64,000 bases of DNA from Streptomyces sp. NBC_00335 (GCF_036127095.1 NZ_CP108006.1:2604001-2668000); one strand, 5' to 3'; positions 11,041-19,195 are shown, counted from the first letter of the stretch. Made by a program: numbers and translations. The notes: generated from the letters alone by a model not told the origin.

Positions 11041-12806
11041 TCGAGACCAACCGCCCTGCAGCGGCTCCGGCCGAGGACGAACCGGACCTGCTCCGGGACC
11101 AGTTCCGCCAGCTCCTGCGCTACCGCCGGCTCATCGGCGCGGGCGTGGGCATCGGCCTGCTCGGCGGGGTCTACCTCGGCGTCTCCACGGCGGACACCTA
11201 CGTGGCCACCGCCGACATCGTGCTGCGCGCACCCACCGACGACCCCTTCAACCCGAGCCTCGCCCCCGACAAGGCGATCAACATCGGCTCGGAGCGCCAG
11301 GTCGCGCTCTCCAGCTCCATAGCCAACGAGGCCGCGAAGAAGCTCGGGGTCTCGGCCACCGACTTCTCGGCCCTGCGCGCCGGTCTGCAGGTGACCAACC
11401 CCCCGCAGACGATGGTGCTGCGCTTCACCTACACCGCCGGCTCGCCCACCGAGGCCGCCAAGCGCGCCAACGCGATGACCGAGGCCTACCTGCTCAAGCG
11501 GCAGGAGGCCCTCGACGCCACCCGCGACAAGATGGTCAAGGGCTACCAGGAGCAGCGCGATCCGGTCGCCAAGCAGCTCGAAGAGCTGTCCAAGCAGATC
11601 ACCGGCATGCCGGCCGGTCCGGCGCGCGACGCCGCGTACTCCGCCAAGACCGACCAGCAGAGCAAGATCAACACCCTCAACGGCAACATCGCCAAGCTCC
11701 AGGCCCTGGACATGACCCCGGGCCGGGTCACCAGCTCCGCCGTCCCGCCGCACGGGGCCGACGGCCCCGGACTGCCCATGTCGCTCGCGCTGGGCGCGGC
11801 CGTGGGTCTGGCCCTCGGCCTGCTCGGCGCCTGGGTGCGCCTCGTCTTCGACCCGGCTCCGCGCTCCGAGGGCGATGTCGCCCGGGCCCTGCGCGCGCCC
11901 GTACTGGGCTCCCTGCCGCGGGGCAAGGCCGACGGCGGGCCGCTGCTCGCGGCGGGCGAGGAGGACCCCCGGCTGGCCGAGGAGTTCCGCTCGGTGGCCT
12001 TCCGCCTCGCCTACGACGCCCGCTTCGCGGACCGGCGCCGCCTCCTCGTGGTCGCCCCGCGCGGCAGCAGCGAGATCGCCGCCGCCGTGGCGGTGAACCT
12101 GGCCGCCTCCTTCGCGGAGACCGGCAAGGACGTGCTCCTCATCGAGGCCGACCTGCGCACCCCGGTGCTGGCCAGCCAGCTGCCCACCGACGCGGCCGGC
12201 CGGCCGCGCTGGAGCAAGTCCCAGGGCGGCGCGGGCGCGCAGCACGCCGAGACCGAGTGGCCCGACGGCCGCCAGCTCCTCGTGGACGCCGGCGAGTCGG
12301 GCAGCTTCGACCTGATCCCGGGCGAGCGGGTGCGCAACGTGCCCCGCGCGCTGACCTCGCAGCGGGCCACCCGGCTGATCTCCGAGGCCGACTCCCCCAA
12401 CTCCACCGTCGTGGTGCTCGCCCCGCCCGTGCTCTCGTACGCCGACGCCCTCGCGCTCGTCGACCGCGTCGACGGCGTCCTGGTGGTCTGCAACCCCGGT
12501 GCGGTGCGCCGCACCGACCTCTCCCGCATCCGCGAGCTGATCAGCGGGGCCGGCGGCACCGTACTGGGCGCCGTACTGCACGCGCCGCTGCCGGGCGAGA
12601 AGAAGCGCGGCCTCGGCAGGAGCCCCAAGGGCGGCGGCCCCGCCGCCGAGGAGCCCCGGCCGGCCCCCGGCCCGCCCTCCGCGCCGCGCCGGGGCGAGCC
12701 GCAGCCGATCCCCTACGAGGTGGCGGCCGCCGACCCCGCGCAGCACATCCCGGGCGACGGGAGTGACACGGTCGCCCTGCGTACGGTCCGCACGGGCCGG
12801 CGGTGA
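11037..12806 (+). CDS. Wzz/BY-kinase-like polysaccharide chain-length protein with degenerate nucleotide site
   Basis: Membrane protein of 589 residues. It has a Wzz-type N-terminus with a first helix near 32-52, an extracytoplasmic region with heptad-like stretches (about 60-235) and a second helix near 240-262. A cytoplasmic domain follows that aligns by eye with CpsD/BY-kinases (about 300-540). In the position of the Walker A loop it reads APRGSSEIAAAVAVNLA, with no GK[ST]. The Walker A-prime LLIEADLR is kept. The usual acidic residue before the Walker B-type APP (about residue 460) is absent. There is no tyrosine cluster at the C-terminus. So polymer-length control is likely, but kinase activity doubtful. 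GTG start overlaps the upstream stop, and its own stop overlaps the flippase start. Confidence 0.85.
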   Translation: MIETNRPAAAPAEDEPDLLRDQFRQLLRYRRLIGAGVGIGLLGGVYLGVSTADTYVATADIVLRAPTDDPFNPSLAPDKAINIGSERQVALSSSIANEAAKKLGVSATDFSALRAGLQVTNPPQTMVLRFTYTAGSPTEAAKRANAMTEAYLLKRQEALDATRDKMVKGYQEQRDPVAKQLEELSKQITGMPAGPARDAAYSAKTDQQSKINTLNGNIAKLQALDMTPGRVTSSAVPPHGADGPGLPMSLALGAAVGLALGLLGAWVRLVFDPAPRSEGDVARALRAPVLGSLPRGKADGGPLLAAGEEDPRLAEEFRSVAFRLAYDARFADRRRLLVVAPRGSSEIAAAVAVNLAASFAETGKDVLLIEADLRTPVLASQLPTDAAGRPRWSKSQGGAGAQHAETEWPDGRQLLVDAGESGSFDLIPGERVRNVPRALTSQRATRLISEADSPNSTVVVLAPPVLSYADALALVDRVDGVLVVCNPGAVRRTDLSRIRELISGAGGTVLGAVLHAPLPGEKKRGLGRSPKGGGPAAEEPRPAPGPPSAPRRGEPQPIPYEVAAADPAQHIPGDGSDTVALRTVRTGRR

Positions 12807-14047
12807 GCCGGCGCGGCCTCGCGGCGGTCGCCTCGGTACTGGACCAGGCCGCGTCCAGCGCCACGAACATCCTCGTCCTGGTGCTGGCCGCCCGGCTCTC
12901 CTCGGCGGCCGGCTTCGCCGACTTCTCGATGGTCTACGTGACCTTCACCGTGCTGCTCGGCCTGAACATGGCCTACGTCGGCCAGACCCTGGTGCTGGAG
13001 AAGGACGAACCCGGCACCGCCCGGCTCGCCACGGCCTGCCGCTCGGGCCTCGCCTTCACCGGCGCCGCCTCCGCGGCGGTGGGAGCCGTACTGGCCCTCC
13101 TGGGCCTGCTGCTGCCCGGGGCGGCCGGGCGGGCGTTCCTCGCGCTGGGACTCGTACTGCCCCTGGTGCTGCTGCAGGACGGGCTGCGCTACTGCTTCTC
13201 CGCCCTGCGGGCGCCCCAGCGGGCGCTGGCGGCCGACGCGCTGCGCCTCGCCTGCGTGGTGACCGCGCTGCTCCTGCAGCCCGAGGGCGCCCCGGCCTGG
13301 CGGCTGGTGCTCGTGTGGGGAGTCTCCGCGCTGCCCGCGCTGGCGCTCGGCCTGTGGCTGCTGCGGCCCTCGGTGCGGGGCGGCTCCTCGGACCTCGGAC
13401 CGTACCTGCGGCGCGGGTACCTGGGGCAGCGGTTCGCGGTGGAGTTCGCCGTGGGCAACGGCTCCAGCCAGCTCGCCGTCCTCGGGCTCGGCGTCTTCGC
13501 GAGCCCACTGGCCGTCGGCGCGCTGCGCGGCGCCACCACCCTCTTCGGGCCGCTGAACGTGCTCTTCAACTCCGCGAACTCCTTCGGCCCGCCGGTCGTC
13601 GGCCGGGCCTCCGGGAAGCGGGGCGTGGTCCGGCTGACCGCCCTGATGGGCGGCGCGCTCGCGGTGACCGGCGCCGCGTGGGGAGCCGTGCTGTACGCGC
13701 TGCCCGAGCGGGCCGGCCGCGAACTGCTCGGCGACACCTGGCAGGCGGCGGCGGCCCTGCTGCCCGCGACGGGCGCGCAGTACGCCGTCATGGGGCTCGG
13801 CACCTGCGCGCTGCTGACCCTGCGGGTGCTGAACCCCAAGGCCACCCTCTCGCTCCAGGTGGTCTTCTCGCTGCTGTCGGTCGGGCTGCTGCTGGGCGGG
13901 TACGCCGTCTGGGGCGTGGCCGGGGCCGCGTGGGGCCTCGCCCTCGGCTCCGCCTCGAAGGCCGCGGCGGGCTGGCTGCGCGTGGCCCGGCTGCCGGCTG
14001 CCGCACCGGCTGCCGCCACCTCCGCGGATCAGGTCCGGGCGGCCTGA
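12803..14047 (+). CDS. Wzx-type polysaccharide flippase (MOP superfamily)
   Basis: Very hydrophobic protein of 414 residues with about 12 predicted helices and no hydrophilic domain, starting SRRGLAAVASVLDQAASSATN, which is typical of oligosaccharide flippases. It would move undecaprenyl-linked repeat units across the membrane for polymerisation. GTG 12803 overlaps the stop of the Wzz-like gene (GTGA). It is the last gene of the three-gene operon and is convergent with a TetR gene 59 nt away. Between them lies a duplicated cttcccggcccg motif (about 14080-14103). Confidence 0.87.
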   Translation: MSRRGLAAVASVLDQAASSATNILVLVLAARLSSAAGFADFSMVYVTFTVLLGLNMAYVGQTLVLEKDEPGTARLATACRSGLAFTGAASAAVGAVLALLGLLLPGAAGRAFLALGLVLPLVLLQDGLRYCFSALRAPQRALAADALRLACVVTALLLQPEGAPAWRLVLVWGVSALPALALGLWLLRPSVRGGSSDLGPYLRRGYLGQRFAVEFAVGNGSSQLAVLGLGVFASPLAVGALRGATTLFGPLNVLFNSANSFGPPVVGRASGKRGVVRLTALMGGALAVTGAAWGAVLYALPERAGRELLGDTWQAAAALLPATGAQYAVMGLGTCALLTLRVLNPKATLSLQVVFSLLSVGLLLGGYAVWGVAGAAWGLALGSASKAAAGWLRVARLPAAAPAAATSADQVRAA

Positions 14048-14106
14048 GGCACCGGGTCCGGGCGGGGGCCGGGTCCGCTTCCCGGCCCGCTTCCCGGCCC
14101 GCCGGG

Positions 14107-14688
14107 TCAGGCCGGGGCGTCCCCGAAGCCCGCTTCGATCAGGTCGAACAGGTCCCGCATGGCCTGCCGCTGGTCCTCTTGGCCGCGGATCAGGCTCGCG
14201 GTGTCCATCACGAACCGGGCCAGTGCGGCGGACCGGAGATCGCCTTCGGGGGCGCCGGTCTCGGCCGCGATGGCGGCGGCGAGGGCGAACTCGTGGCGCC
14301 GCCACATCCGGTCCCAGTACTCCACCAGTTCCGGTGTCTCCCGGACCAGGGTGATGTGGGCGATCACCGCCGGATCGTCGATCCGGCGGGACGCCCGGGT
14401 CTCCACGAAGTGCTCGCGCAGGGAGTGCAGGACGGACTGGCCGGGCGCGCGGTCCCGTACCGCCGAGACGAGCGCGGCCTCGATGTCCTCGTCCTCGTCG
14501 AAGACCAGGGCTTCCTTGCTCGGGAAGTGCTTGAAGAGCGTGGTCACCGAGACGTCGGCCGCCTCCGCCACGTCACGGACGCCGACCTTGTCGTACCCGT
14601 GCTCCAGGAACAGGCGCAGTGCGGCATCGGCCAGGGCCTTGCGGGTCATGGCCTTCTTGCGCTCGCGGCGCCCCACCGGTTCGGTCAT
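14107..14688 (-). CDS. TetR/AcrR family transcriptional regulator
   Basis: DNA-binding protein of 193 residues. The N-terminal TetR HTH (about 14-60) reads KALADAALRLFLEHGYDKVGVRDVAEAADVS... ending TTLFKHFPSKEAL. The ligand domain is not recognisable. It starts at ATG 14688 and lies 78 nt downstream of the Wzy-like gene on the same strand. An inverted repeat at 14721-14745 lies just upstream of its start and may be its own operator (inference). Target genes are unknown; the neighbouring polysaccharide genes are candidates by position only. Confidence 0.9.
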   Translation of the reverse strand: MTEPVGRRERKKAMTRKALADAALRLFLEHGYDKVGVRDVAEAADVSVTTLFKHFPSKEALVFDEDEDIEAALVSAVRDRAPGQSVLHSLREHFVETRASRRIDDPAVIAHITLVRETPELVEYWDRMWRRHEFALAAAIAAETGAPEGDLRSAALARFVMDTASLIRGQEDQRQAMRDLFDLIEAGFGDAPA

Positions 14689-14720
14689 GACTCCACTGTA
14701 CCGGCGCCGCGTATTCGATG

Positions 14721-14745
14721 CACAAGTTGAGCGGTTGCACTTGTG
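14721..14745. promoter_or_regulatory. Inverted repeat and direct repeats upstream of the TetR gene
   Basis: CACAAGT and ACTTGTG form 7-bp arms separated by 11 nt, 33 nt upstream of the TetR start. The spacer and following bases contain two copies of gagcggttgc (14729-14738 and 14746-14755). Layout fits a self-regulated TetR operator; no binding data are available. Confidence 0.45.
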
Positions 14746-14766
14746 GAGCGGTTGCGCACTTGGCCG

Positions 14767-16275
14767 TCAGCGCAGGGCGGTGGCCTTGTCCTGCCGGTAC
14801 GTGGCCACGAGCGCGAGGCAGATCCCCGCGATGGCGATCCGGCCCGAGGCCTGGAGCAGCGGCCCGCGCAGCAGGATGAAGGAGTACCCCGCGACCAGCG
14901 GGACCACCGTGGAGATCAGACTGCCCGGCGGCGAGCTGCGCCGGGCGCGCTTCGCGTACCGCCGGTCGACGCGGGCGGAGGCGTACCCCATCCCCAGGAG
15001 CCCGGCGCCCATGCCCAGCGGCCCGAAGTCGATCCACAGCTCGGCCCAGATCGGGGAGGAGAGGTTGGTGTTGACCGTGCCCATCCACTGGCCGACCATC
15101 ACGCCGGTGTCGCGCGGCTTGCCCGACCACACCGAGCGCGGCACCGCGAAGAAGACGGATCCCGCGAGCTGGCGCCCGTAGGAATGCCCGGGGCCGGACT
15201 CCGAGAAGGTGATGGTGTTCGCGAACATGCCGATCTGGTCGTAGTCCTTGAGGGCCATCGGCTCCAGGAAGGAGGTCGTCTCGACCGGCTTGTAGTTCTT
15301 CTCGTCATAGCGGAAGCGGTCCGCGAAGGGGAAGACGAGGAGGGCGATCACCACGGCCATGGACAGCGCCACCCGGTACATCGCGGCGCTCACCGGAAAG
15401 ACGGTGAAGAGCAGCGCGAACATGACCGTGAGGAACCAGTAGCGCGGGTTGGAGATCGGGTTGTTGACGATCAGGTTGAGGACCGCGAGCGCCGACCAGG
15501 TGACGATGATCGACACCTTGCGGCGGGCGAACTTCGAGGTGATCAGCCAGCGCGTGTACAGCAGCAGGGCCAGCAGCGCGGGGACCGTGCCGAAGCCGCG
15601 CAGCAGCGCCTGGCCGGCCTGGCCGTCCTGGGAGACGCCCGCCTCCTCGATGCCCGCGATGATCTCCTGGCGGCTGGAGAAGAACACCGCCGGGCCGCCG
15701 AGCTTCACGATCAGGGCCGCGCTGCCCAGGAACGCCAGGGCGGTCAGCAGGTGCAGCCGCCGCCGGTGCGCCATGACCGGGCGCGGCTCCTTCAGCGAAC
15801 CTCCCACGCGGCCGGCCGGCCGGTGCCGGGCCAGCAGCACGCCCACGTCGAAGGCGGCGCAGCCGAGCAGGACGAGGGCGATGGCGGCGGTGAGGTCGGA
15901 GCGCGGGCCGACGACGGGGGTCGGGACCTGCCCGAGGACGGCCTGGGCGAGGGGGGCCACGCCCATGGCCATGTAGACGAAGAGCCAGAAGGAGCCCTGG
16001 AGCAGCTTGCGACGGCTGGTGAGGACCATCGCGGAGAGCCGGGCGCCCGCGTACATGGTGAGCAGCAGCTGGAGCCAGAAGGCGGCGTCGTGCTGCCCCG
16101 CGCCGGGCTGGACGGCGACGAACAGGGGCAGGAAGACGGTGAATCCCAGGGCCAGCGGGACGGAGAGCGCCCGGGAGAGCAGCGTCCGCGGCGTGGTGAC
16201 CTTGCCCCAGCTCTTGTCGTCGCCGGGCCGCGGCGGCGCCGACCTGGCGGCGGTCACGCGTATATCGGTCGCCAC
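14767..16275 (-). CDS. Wzy-like polysaccharide polymerase (O-antigen polymerase family)
   Basis: Integral membrane protein of 502 residues with about 10-12 helices and a large extracytoplasmic loop around residues 310-400 (YDEKNYKPVETTSF, GPGHSYGRQLAGS), the usual build of Wzy polymerases. It would join flipped repeat units outside the membrane. GTG 16275 follows a GGGGGC-rich stretch and is the first codon after the promoter-like gap. It reads toward the TetR gene and is divergent from the tnpB element, which separates it from the acyltransferase gene on the other side. Assignment rests on topology and neighbours, since Wzy proteins share little sequence. Confidence 0.75.
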   Translation of the reverse strand: MATDIRVTAARSAPPRPGDDKSWGKVTTPRTLLSRALSVPLALGFTVFLPLFVAVQPGAGQHDAAFWLQLLLTMYAGARLSAMVLTSRRKLLQGSFWLFVYMAMGVAPLAQAVLGQVPTPVVGPRSDLTAAIALVLLGCAAFDVGVLLARHRPAGRVGGSLKEPRPVMAHRRRLHLLTALAFLGSAALIVKLGGPAVFFSSRQEIIAGIEEAGVSQDGQAGQALLRGFGTVPALLALLLYTRWLITSKFARRKVSIIVTWSALAVLNLIVNNPISNPRYWFLTVMFALLFTVFPVSAAMYRVALSMAVVIALLVFPFADRFRYDEKNYKPVETTSFLEPMALKDYDQIGMFANTITFSESGPGHSYGRQLAGSVFFAVPRSVWSGKPRDTGVMVGQWMGTVNTNLSSPIWAELWIDFGPLGMGAGLLGMGYASARVDRRYAKRARRSSPPGSLISTVVPLVAGYSFILLRGPLLQASGRIAIAGICLALVATYRQDKATALR

Positions 16276-16303
16276 GCTTGCCCCCACCCCCTGTGCCTGA
16301 TCC

Positions 16304-16329
16304 GGGCGCAGTCTAAGACGTGTTCCGCA
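16304..16329 (+). repeat. Left inverted flank of the tnpB element
   Basis: Reverse complement of 18570-18595 with 21 of 26 matches; the core aagac followed by tccgca is identical. It also lies 29 nt upstream of the Wzy-like start codon, so it may belong to that promoter region instead. Confidence 0.6.
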
Positions 16330-16419
16330 TTTGCGCGTACTCGATCTTGAGCTCGTGCAGGAACCGACTCCTTGTGGCGCCGCGTGTCCTTGACGGGGTT
16401 CGGCTCGTTTCGTATGCGG

Positions 16420-16434
16420 GTCCGATGATCGGAC
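16420..16434 (+). other. Left-end hairpin before tnpB
   Basis: GTCCGA-TGA-TCGGAC: perfect 6-bp stem with a 3-nt loop, 12 nt before the first possible tnpB start. Candidate left-end structure of the element. Confidence 0.5.
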
Positions 16435-16446
16435 TGTAGATGGCGT

Positions 16447-18567
16447 GTGGGGCGGGGGGAGTGGGTGTGGCGCCGGAAGGTCGTATCGGGCAAGGGGGAG
16501 ACCGGTCGGGTCGCCCGCGCGTCCGCGACCGTGTACCGGGCTCCGGATAGCGTCAGTGGTGAGCCCCTGAACGCTCCTCGGACGCGGAGGTTTCGGGGCA
16601 AGAACAAGGCCCAGAAGTGGACCAAGCCCAACAACGGGACCGTGTCGGTAATGGTGCTGCCGCTGGCCGTCACCGACCCTGGCGACCTGGCCCGGCTGGA
16701 GAACTTGTTCGGGGCGATGTGGTCGGTCAAACGGGCCCTCCAACGCGACGCCCGCGCCAAGGTCGATTCCTACTGGGCCGCTTTCCACGAGCGCGAGGAG
16801 CGCGGGGCGAAGGCCGCACGGCAGCGCCTCGGCCTGTCCCGTGAAGCATTGGAGCGGTGCGCGTACAAGCACCTCGAAGACTCTGGGCACTTGAAGCACC
16901 ACGTATCCAAGGCTCTCGCGATGCACATGGCGGATGAGGTGTGGAACGGCGTCTCGCGGCACCTGTTCCCGGACGCCACCGGACAGCGGTTCGGCCGCCC
17001 GAAGGTGGGCCGCCGGCACGACTTCACCCGGATTCCGGGCCGTGCCCGTTCCCACACGAGCGAGAACAAGTGGGAGACGTTCCGCCTGGTCGGCACCCTC
17101 CTCGGTCATGCCTCGGCCTACGCCGCCGCCGGCCGGCACGCGCTGACGCAGCCGCGCCGGATGCCGAAGCCCACGGTGCCGGACATCCGCGTGCCCACGG
17201 GCATCGTCACCGCCTCGGGCAAGCCCGCCACCCGTAAGACGACGTGGTGGGACCACAGTGGCCCCCTCGCCGTCGTCTTCGCCGGAGGACCCGGAAGCGC
17301 CCGTGGTGACCTCGTACTTCCCGTGCGCATCCCGCAGCAGCCCGGCCAGTGGACTCGGGTGCAGCACTTCCTCTCCAGCCCCGGCCGCTGGCACAAGGTG
17401 GACCTCGTACGCCGCCGGAAGGCGTCCGCGCCGGGCGGCTGGGTCTACGAGGCGCACCTGATGGTTCTGGGCCCTGGATACACCGCACCCAGCGTGCGGA
17501 CCATGCGTGACCGCGCCGCCCGGCTCGACCGAGTCGGCGGAGTGGACGGCAACGTCTCCAACCTCTCGGTCGTCTCCTTCCCCGCCGATCTCACCGGAGG
17601 CAGACCCTTCTCCACCGAGATCACGCTCACCGAATCCGAGCGGGTCCTGTTGGAAAGGCAGGCGAAGAAGCGGCGGGACCGAGCGCGGGCGCTGGAGCGC
17701 TCCCGTCGTGCGACGAACATCGCGCAGTACGGGCTGTCCAAGAAGCAGGCCAAGCAGGCCGCCCGGCGCGCCGAAAAGGCTCTGCGACCCAAGGCCGTGA
17801 CCGTGCCCGGCGGTGCCCGCGCCGCCCGGTCCGACGGGGTCCCGAAGCAGGCGTTCCGCCGTGACCGACTCTCCGGCAACTACCGCAAGCAGCGTGCCCG
17901 CCAGGCCGAACACGCCGCCGGCGTCGCCGAGCACCGCCGCCACCGCGCCCGTCTGGTGGCCCGCGAGATCATCGCCGCCCACGGCCCCGCACTCGTCGTC
18001 GAAGACTGCGACATCCGCACCTGGTACCGACTCTGGGGCAAACGCCTCTCCCAGACCACACCCGGCATGCTCATCTCTGCCCTCAAGGCCGAGTGCGAGG
18101 CCGCCGGCGGTCGCCTGGTCCGGGCCTCCACCTGGTCGACGGCCCTGTCGCAGCACTGCCTGTGCGGCGCACGCGTCACCAAGAACCTGCGGGACCGCGA
18201 GCACAAGTGCACGGCGTGCGGCCTCACCGGCAAACGGGATCTGGTCTCCGCCGCGCTGGCCGCGTTCGTCCGCTTCACTGACATTGCCGACCCCAAGACC
18301 GCTTACCTGGACACCGCCGTGTCCCAGCACGTTCAGATCACCTATGCGCAAGCGCTGGAAGAAGCGCTGCGGGAGTCAACCACACCGAGCCCGAAACCGC
18401 TCCGGCGGCCGGGTCGCGTGGCAGTCCCACGGCTAGGCCGTGAGACCTCTGCTCCCCGAACCGCCGGCCAGCGGAACCAAGCGACCCCGGATGAGCCACG
18501 CTTGCGCGGCCACGCCGGAAAGCCCGGTCCCCGCCCCGCGTGCAGTCCGCAGCTCACCCTTTGGTGA
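16447..18567 (+). CDS. tnpB: Large TnpB-type RNA-guided nuclease homologue (RuvC plus zinc ribbon)
   Basis: Protein of up to 706 residues. TnpB proteins are RuvC nucleases guided by an omega RNA made from the element's right end, so cleavage of DNA is the likely activity. RuvC residues visible are D367 in GVDGNVSN, E519 in VVEDCDI and D598 in GKRDLVSAALA. The zinc ribbon reads C571-x-C573 and C588-x2-C591; the first pair is CxC instead of the usual CxxC. It is much longer than ordinary TnpB (about 400). The extra length is in the N-terminal 330 residues and a basic, Pro-rich tail of about 100 residues after the last catalytic Asp. Start is uncertain (GTG 16447 or 16465, the latter after GGGGGAG). 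No tnpA is nearby. Confidence 0.85.
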   Translation: MGRGEWVWRRKVVSGKGETGRVARASATVYRAPDSVSGEPLNAPRTRRFRGKNKAQKWTKPNNGTVSVMVLPLAVTDPGDLARLENLFGAMWSVKRALQRDARAKVDSYWAAFHEREERGAKAARQRLGLSREALERCAYKHLEDSGHLKHHVSKALAMHMADEVWNGVSRHLFPDATGQRFGRPKVGRRHDFTRIPGRARSHTSENKWETFRLVGTLLGHASAYAAAGRHALTQPRRMPKPTVPDIRVPTGIVTASGKPATRKTTWWDHSGPLAVVFAGGPGSARGDLVLPVRIPQQPGQWTRVQHFLSSPGRWHKVDLVRRRKASAPGGWVYEAHLMVLGPGYTAPSVRTMRDRAARLDRVGGVDGNVSNLSVVSFPADLTGGRPFSTEITLTESERVLLERQAKKRRDRARALERSRRATNIAQYGLSKKQAKQAARRAEKALRPKAVTVPGGARAARSDGVPKQAFRRDRLSGNYRKQRARQAEHAAGVAEHRRHRARLVAREIIAAHGPALVVEDCDIRTWYRLWGKRLSQTTPGMLISALKAECEAAGGRLVRASTWSTALSQHCLCGARVTKNLRDREHKCTACGLTGKRDLVSAALAAFVRFTDIADPKTAYLDTAVSQHVQITYAQALEEALRESTTPSPKPLRRPGRVAVPRLGRETSAPRTAGQRNQATPDEPRLRGHAGKPGPRPACSPQLTLW

Positions 18568-18575
18568 ACTGCGGA
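18546..18575 (+). other. Right-end hairpin across the tnpB stop codon
   Basis: Outer 7-bp stem TCCGCAG/CTGCGGA and inner 5-bp stem TCACC/GGTGA, separated by a C/A mismatch, with loop CTTT. The inner right arm contains the tnpB stop. TCAA follows at 18576-18579. A second stem, CACGGC-TAG-GCCGTG, is at 18428-18442 within the gene. Together these are candidate omega-RNA or right-end elements. Confidence 0.55.
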
Positions 18576-18595
18576 TCAAGTCTTAGTCTGAGCGC
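18570..18595 (-). repeat. Right inverted flank of the tnpB element
   Basis: Inverted match to 16304-16329, beginning 3 nt after the tnpB stop and partly inside the right-end hairpin. A separate perfect 18-bp palindrome (18610-18627, centre ttcgaa) follows before the acyltransferase gene. Confidence 0.6.
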
Positions 18596-18655
18596 TCGGC
18601 GCCCGGGGAGGCGCCTTCGAAGGCGCCGTCGGGGGCCGGAGTACGAGGGGTGCCT

Positions 18656-19195
18656 GTGCGTGATCTTCCTGCCTTCACGCTGGCCGGATACGACAAGGGG
18701 CGCGGGCGGCTGACGCAGGCGCTCTGGTTCGCCGTGATGAACACGCTCTTCATGAGCTGGCTGTGCCCGGCCCGGCTGCGGGTCGCGCTGCTGCGTGCCT
18801 TCGGGGCGCAGATAGGCGACGGCGTGCTGATACGCCACCGGGTGCGGGTGCTGTGGCCCTGGAAGCTGACCGTGGGCGACCACGCGTGGATCGGCGAGGG
18901 TGCCTGGGTGCTGAACCTGGAGCCGGTGACGATCGGCGCGCACGCCTGCGTTTCGCAGGAGGCGCTGCTGTGCACCGGCTCGCACGACCACCGGGCCGCC
19001 GACTTCCGTTACCGCAACGCCCCGATCACCGTCGAGGAGGGCGCGTGGGTGGCCGTACGGGCCACCGTGCTGGCCGGTGTGACCATCGGCCGGTGCGCGG
19101 TGGCGGGCGCCGGGTCCGTGGTCCACAAGGACCTCCCCGCGCTGACCCTGCAGACCCAGGACGGGCACCGCCGCCCGGTGGAGGAGCCCGTATGA
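18656..19195 (+). CDS. Hexapeptide-repeat acetyltransferase (WcaF/NodL type)
   Basis: Left-handed beta-helix acyltransferase of 179 residues. It has an N-terminal helical part with WFAVMNTLFMSW, then hexapeptide turns (IGDGVLIRH, IGEGAWVLN, IGAHACVSQ, VTIGRCAVAG) and the active-site His in GSHDHRAADF. It probably O-acetylates a sugar of the surface polysaccharide using acetyl-CoA. GTG 18656 has GAGGGG 5 nt upstream; GTG 18650 is too close to that site. Its stop overlaps the next glycosyltransferase start (ATGA), so the two are coupled. The tnpB element sits just upstream and may have displaced its original promoter. Confidence 0.88.
   Translation: MRDLPAFTLAGYDKGRGRLTQALWFAVMNTLFMSWLCPARLRVALLRAFGAQIGDGVLIRHRVRVLWPWKLTVGDHAWIGEGAWVLNLEPVTIGAHACVSQEALLCTGSHDHRAADFRYRNAPITVEEGAWVAVRATVLAGVTIGRCAVAGAGSVVHKDLPALTLQTQDGHRRPVEEPV

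Larger units (their letters stand above)
16304..18595. mobile_element. Solo tnpB insertion element (IS605/IS1341-like), no tnpA
   Basis: A 2.3-kb segment holds one TnpB-type gene and no recognisable TnpA. It sits between divergent polysaccharide genes. Its borders carry 26-bp inverted sequences (21 of 26 positions match), a hairpin just before the gene and a stronger hairpin across the gene's stop codon. TCAA directly follows the right hairpin. Subterminal hairpins with an unpaired base are a feature of IS200/IS605 ends. The exact ends are a guess and could lie a few bases inside the inverted sequences. Confidence 0.6.

Noticed and set aside
11037-12806. Active tyrosine autokinase
   Set aside because: The catalytic Walker motif residues and the Tyr cluster are not present, so I describe it as kinase-like only.
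14767-18351. A minus-strand frame of about 1,194 codons across tnpB
   Set aside because: Only the part below 16275 is a membrane protein. The remainder is antisense to tnpB and has shadow composition.
16304-18595. A CRISPR-Cas12 locus
   Set aside because: There is a TnpB-like nuclease but no repeat-spacer array, no cas1/cas2 and no adaptation genes in the window.
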